From positions 1-46,012 of IMG/VR virus record IMGVR_UViG_3300030451_001127: 46,012 nt of DNA; one strand, given 5' to 3'. Source of the stretch: a virus. A model generated the notes under the pieces. It worked only from the letters and a program-made list of their open reading frames with translations. It searched no databases and was not told the DNA's origin. Positions within the stretch are counted from its first letter, which is position 1. Each line of letters starts with the position of its first letter. Positions 44,347 to 46,012 of this stretch are shown here, piece after piece. Position numbers and translations under genes: made by a program.

Positions 44347-46012
44347 TTATCTAACCTCACACGATCCACCTGAGCAAGCTAGCTCACCAGAAAGATCTGT
44401 ATTATCCTCGGTCTCCATTACATTTGATAAGTCAACAGTATCTAGTGACTTAACCATTTCATTAAATTTAGTTTTAGTAATGTCCTCAAATGGAGCTTGA
44501 GTATATGTACCACCGTCGTATGGTAGAACAGATAAACCGTTATAGTATTCTCTATTCTTCCACATCCACTCACCAGCTTCTTCCCACTCGTTAGCTTTTA
44601 AACTAATAGTAGCAGAAACATTATGAGTGTTTGAACCAGTCCTATGACCAGGCGATACCCAGTCAGTTGATACTTTCTTTACTCTTTCAAGTAAATCAAA
44701 TGCAGACTCAGTTCTTACAATAGAACCTTCAGGTGCCGCTTGCGGTACGCTGATCACAGCTGTATCATGAGGTCTGAAGTATTCATCTTCGATCAACTCA
44801 GGATGGTTATTAACTAGGTAAGAATAAATTGCTTCGTTCTTACCAACTCGTAGTCTACGTACATAGTGCTTGTTGTGCCAAGCATGTATGCCAGATGATG
44901 TGCCTAATACTAGCGACGTAGTACCTGCTGGCTTAACACATGTTGTACGCGCTGCTTTGTTAATACCTATAAGCTTAGCAACTCTAGTATTTTCACGCTT
45001 AACTATATCAGCAGCTTTCTTCATATCAAGATTCATAACCTTGTTAGAGCCTATGCCTGTCATTGATACACCAATCAAAGCATCTTTCTCAGTTGTGTCT
45101 TTCCATACCTCACGTAGATAGTGAAAATCTGTATAACCTGCTTGCAGTGTACCTATGAAGGCAGCGACTTTAACTCTAGCATTTAAATCATCTTGATCAA
45201 CTATATCTGACACGTTAACCTCACATAAGTTACAGAACTGATAAGGACGAAGAGCAATCTCGCAACACGGGTTTGTTCCCCAGTCCTTATCATTGTTTAG
45301 ATATATACCAGGCTCGCCAGCTCCTGATGCTTCAACTCTTTTCCACAGATCCATAAAGAAATCTTTTTTAACTTTATGTCTCATTAACACGGCAGAGTTG
45401 TTAGCTCTACCACGTTGTGGATTAAGTTCCCACCAGTTACCTGACTTACATGATATCATCTCTTCATCTGTAGCACTAAATAGTGATATAAGTGCTGCAC
45501 GTCGAATGCCACCAGCCAAGACAGCGTCAGCAATATGACAGATGATATCGTGTACTTCAAGACTTGTAAGCTGTGTTCCATCTTCTTTATTATCTAATAT
45601 ACCTTGAACTTTAACTAAACACTCTTTGAGTGGTTGTGGGCCAGGAGCTTTACCTCCTGATGTCACTAGCCTTGCGCCTTTAGGTCTGATGTCTGAGTAA
45701 TCAAACTTTACTTTAGAACATCTACGACCACCAAGGTATGATTCAATAAGTACTTTAACCGCATCAGCCCAGCCTTCTATACTATCACCAATTACAAAAC
45801 GCCTGTGTCGCTTTTCAAACGGTTTAATGATGTGTGGTAGTCTTCCAACGTGGTGCTGCTGCACTGAATAACCCACCCCACAGCCTGAAAGAAGTAAGAA
45901 CATAGTTTCGCTAAAGCTATCAATGTGGTCAATAGGTAAGTAGCTGCAGTTATACAACCTGTTCGGAGATATTTCAATAGGCTTACCACTGAACTGTAGT
46001 GAACGCATTGAC
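44347..46012 (-). CDS. Class II (adenosylcobalamin-dependent) ribonucleotide reductase, C-terminal part
   Basis: At least 554 residues; the N-terminal part lies beyond the window edge. The first visible Met is internal, since SMRSLQFSG is a conserved core segment. Motifs: RLYNCSYLPID with the first active Cys; GCGVGYSVQ; a thiyl-Cys segment NPCCEIALRPYQFCNLCEVN carrying the Asn/Cys/Glu catalytic set; SLVLGTSSGIHAWHNKHYVR; and a C-terminal CSGGSC redox pair (CxxxxC). These fit the monomeric ribonucleoside-triphosphate reductase type. It makes dNTPs from NTPs for phage DNA synthesis, using host vitamin B12. It is the only leftward gene, facing the late operon across the terminator. Confidence 0.93.
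   Translation of the reverse strand, partial: SMRSLQFSGKPIEISPNRLYNCSYLPIDHIDSFSETMFLLLSGCGVGYSVQQHHVGRLPHIIKPFEKRHRRFVIGDSIEGWADAVKVLIESYLGGRRCSKVKFDYSDIRPKGARLVTSGGKAPGPQPLKECLVKVQGILDNKEDGTQLTSLEVHDIICHIADAVLAGGIRRAALISLFSATDEEMISCKSGNWWELNPQRGRANNSAVLMRHKVKKDFFMDLWKRVEASGAGEPGIYLNNDKDWGTNPCCEIALRPYQFCNLCEVNVSDIVDQDDLNARVKVAAFIGTLQAGYTDFHYLREVWKDTTEKDALIGVSMTGIGSNKVMNLDMKKAADIVKRENTRVAKLIGINKAARTTCVKPAGTTSLVLGTSSGIHAWHNKHYVRRLRVGKNEAIYSYLVNNHPELIEDEYFRPHDTAVISVPQAAPEGSIVRTESAFDLLERVKKVSTDWVSPGHRTGSNTHNVSATISLKANEWEEAGEWMWKNREYYNGLSVLPYDGGTYTQAPFEDITKTKFNEMVKSLDTVDLSNVMETEDNTDLSGELACSGGSCEVR

Noticed and set aside
1-46012. tRNA genes, CRISPR arrays, integrase, transposase or attachment sites.
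   Set aside because: None was seen by eye; the window is almost fully coding and the only repeats found are protein-level repeats inside genes.

Overview
The window is a contiguous piece of a tailed-phage genome, most probably a short-tailed (podovirus-like) virus of a marine Bacteroidetes (Flavobacteriia-type) host. Evidence for a phage: large terminase, portal, scaffold-like protein, major capsid protein, connector/ring proteins, giant virion proteins, tail-fibre genes, a holin and an M15 endolysin follow one another almost without gaps. Evidence for the host: genes start after A/T-rich leaders with no Shine-Dalgarno sequence, as in Bacteroidetes, and one phage gene encodes a secreted protein with a C-terminal domain of the type IX secretion system (T9SS), which is restricted to Bacteroidetes and relatives. 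The order terminase-portal-scaffold-capsid-connectors-huge virion proteins resembles crAss-like and related marine phages. That is inference from memory, not a search result.

Layout. 1-3757 (+): the end of a probable winged-helix protein, small marine-phage accessory proteins, a holin, two possible decoration proteins, a probable co-chaperonin-like protein with two GroES-like halves, and a candidate small terminase. 3757-13715 (+): large terminase, portal, scaffold, major capsid protein, then three connector/neck-type proteins. Hairpins with UUCG loops follow the capsid gene and the next gene. 13718-35238 (+): a 2737-residue tail/stabilisation protein, a cupin, two ejection-type proteins and a 3420-residue giant protein carrying a zincin motif, a HAD phosphatase-like domain and C-terminal zinc-knuckle motifs. 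35220-39354 (+): five consecutive genes for membrane or exported proteins: an outer-membrane barrel candidate, two small membrane proteins, a periplasmic thioredoxin-like protein without CxxC, and the T9SS substrate. 39351-44302 (+): a tail-fibre operon with the M15 endolysin, then five very small basic proteins. 44304-44327: a terminator usable from both sides. 44347-46012 (-): the C-terminal part of a class II (B12-dependent) ribonucleotide reductase, the start of an oppositely oriented nucleotide-metabolism arm.

How it works together. The right-pointing block is a late module for packaging, head, tail, DNA ejection and lysis. Its most unusual part is the exported cassette at 35.2-39.4 kb, which suggests that the phage changes the outer membrane and cell surface of its host during infection. 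No tRNA, CRISPR array, insertion sequence or integrase was seen. Every stretch over 300 bases is covered by a gene.
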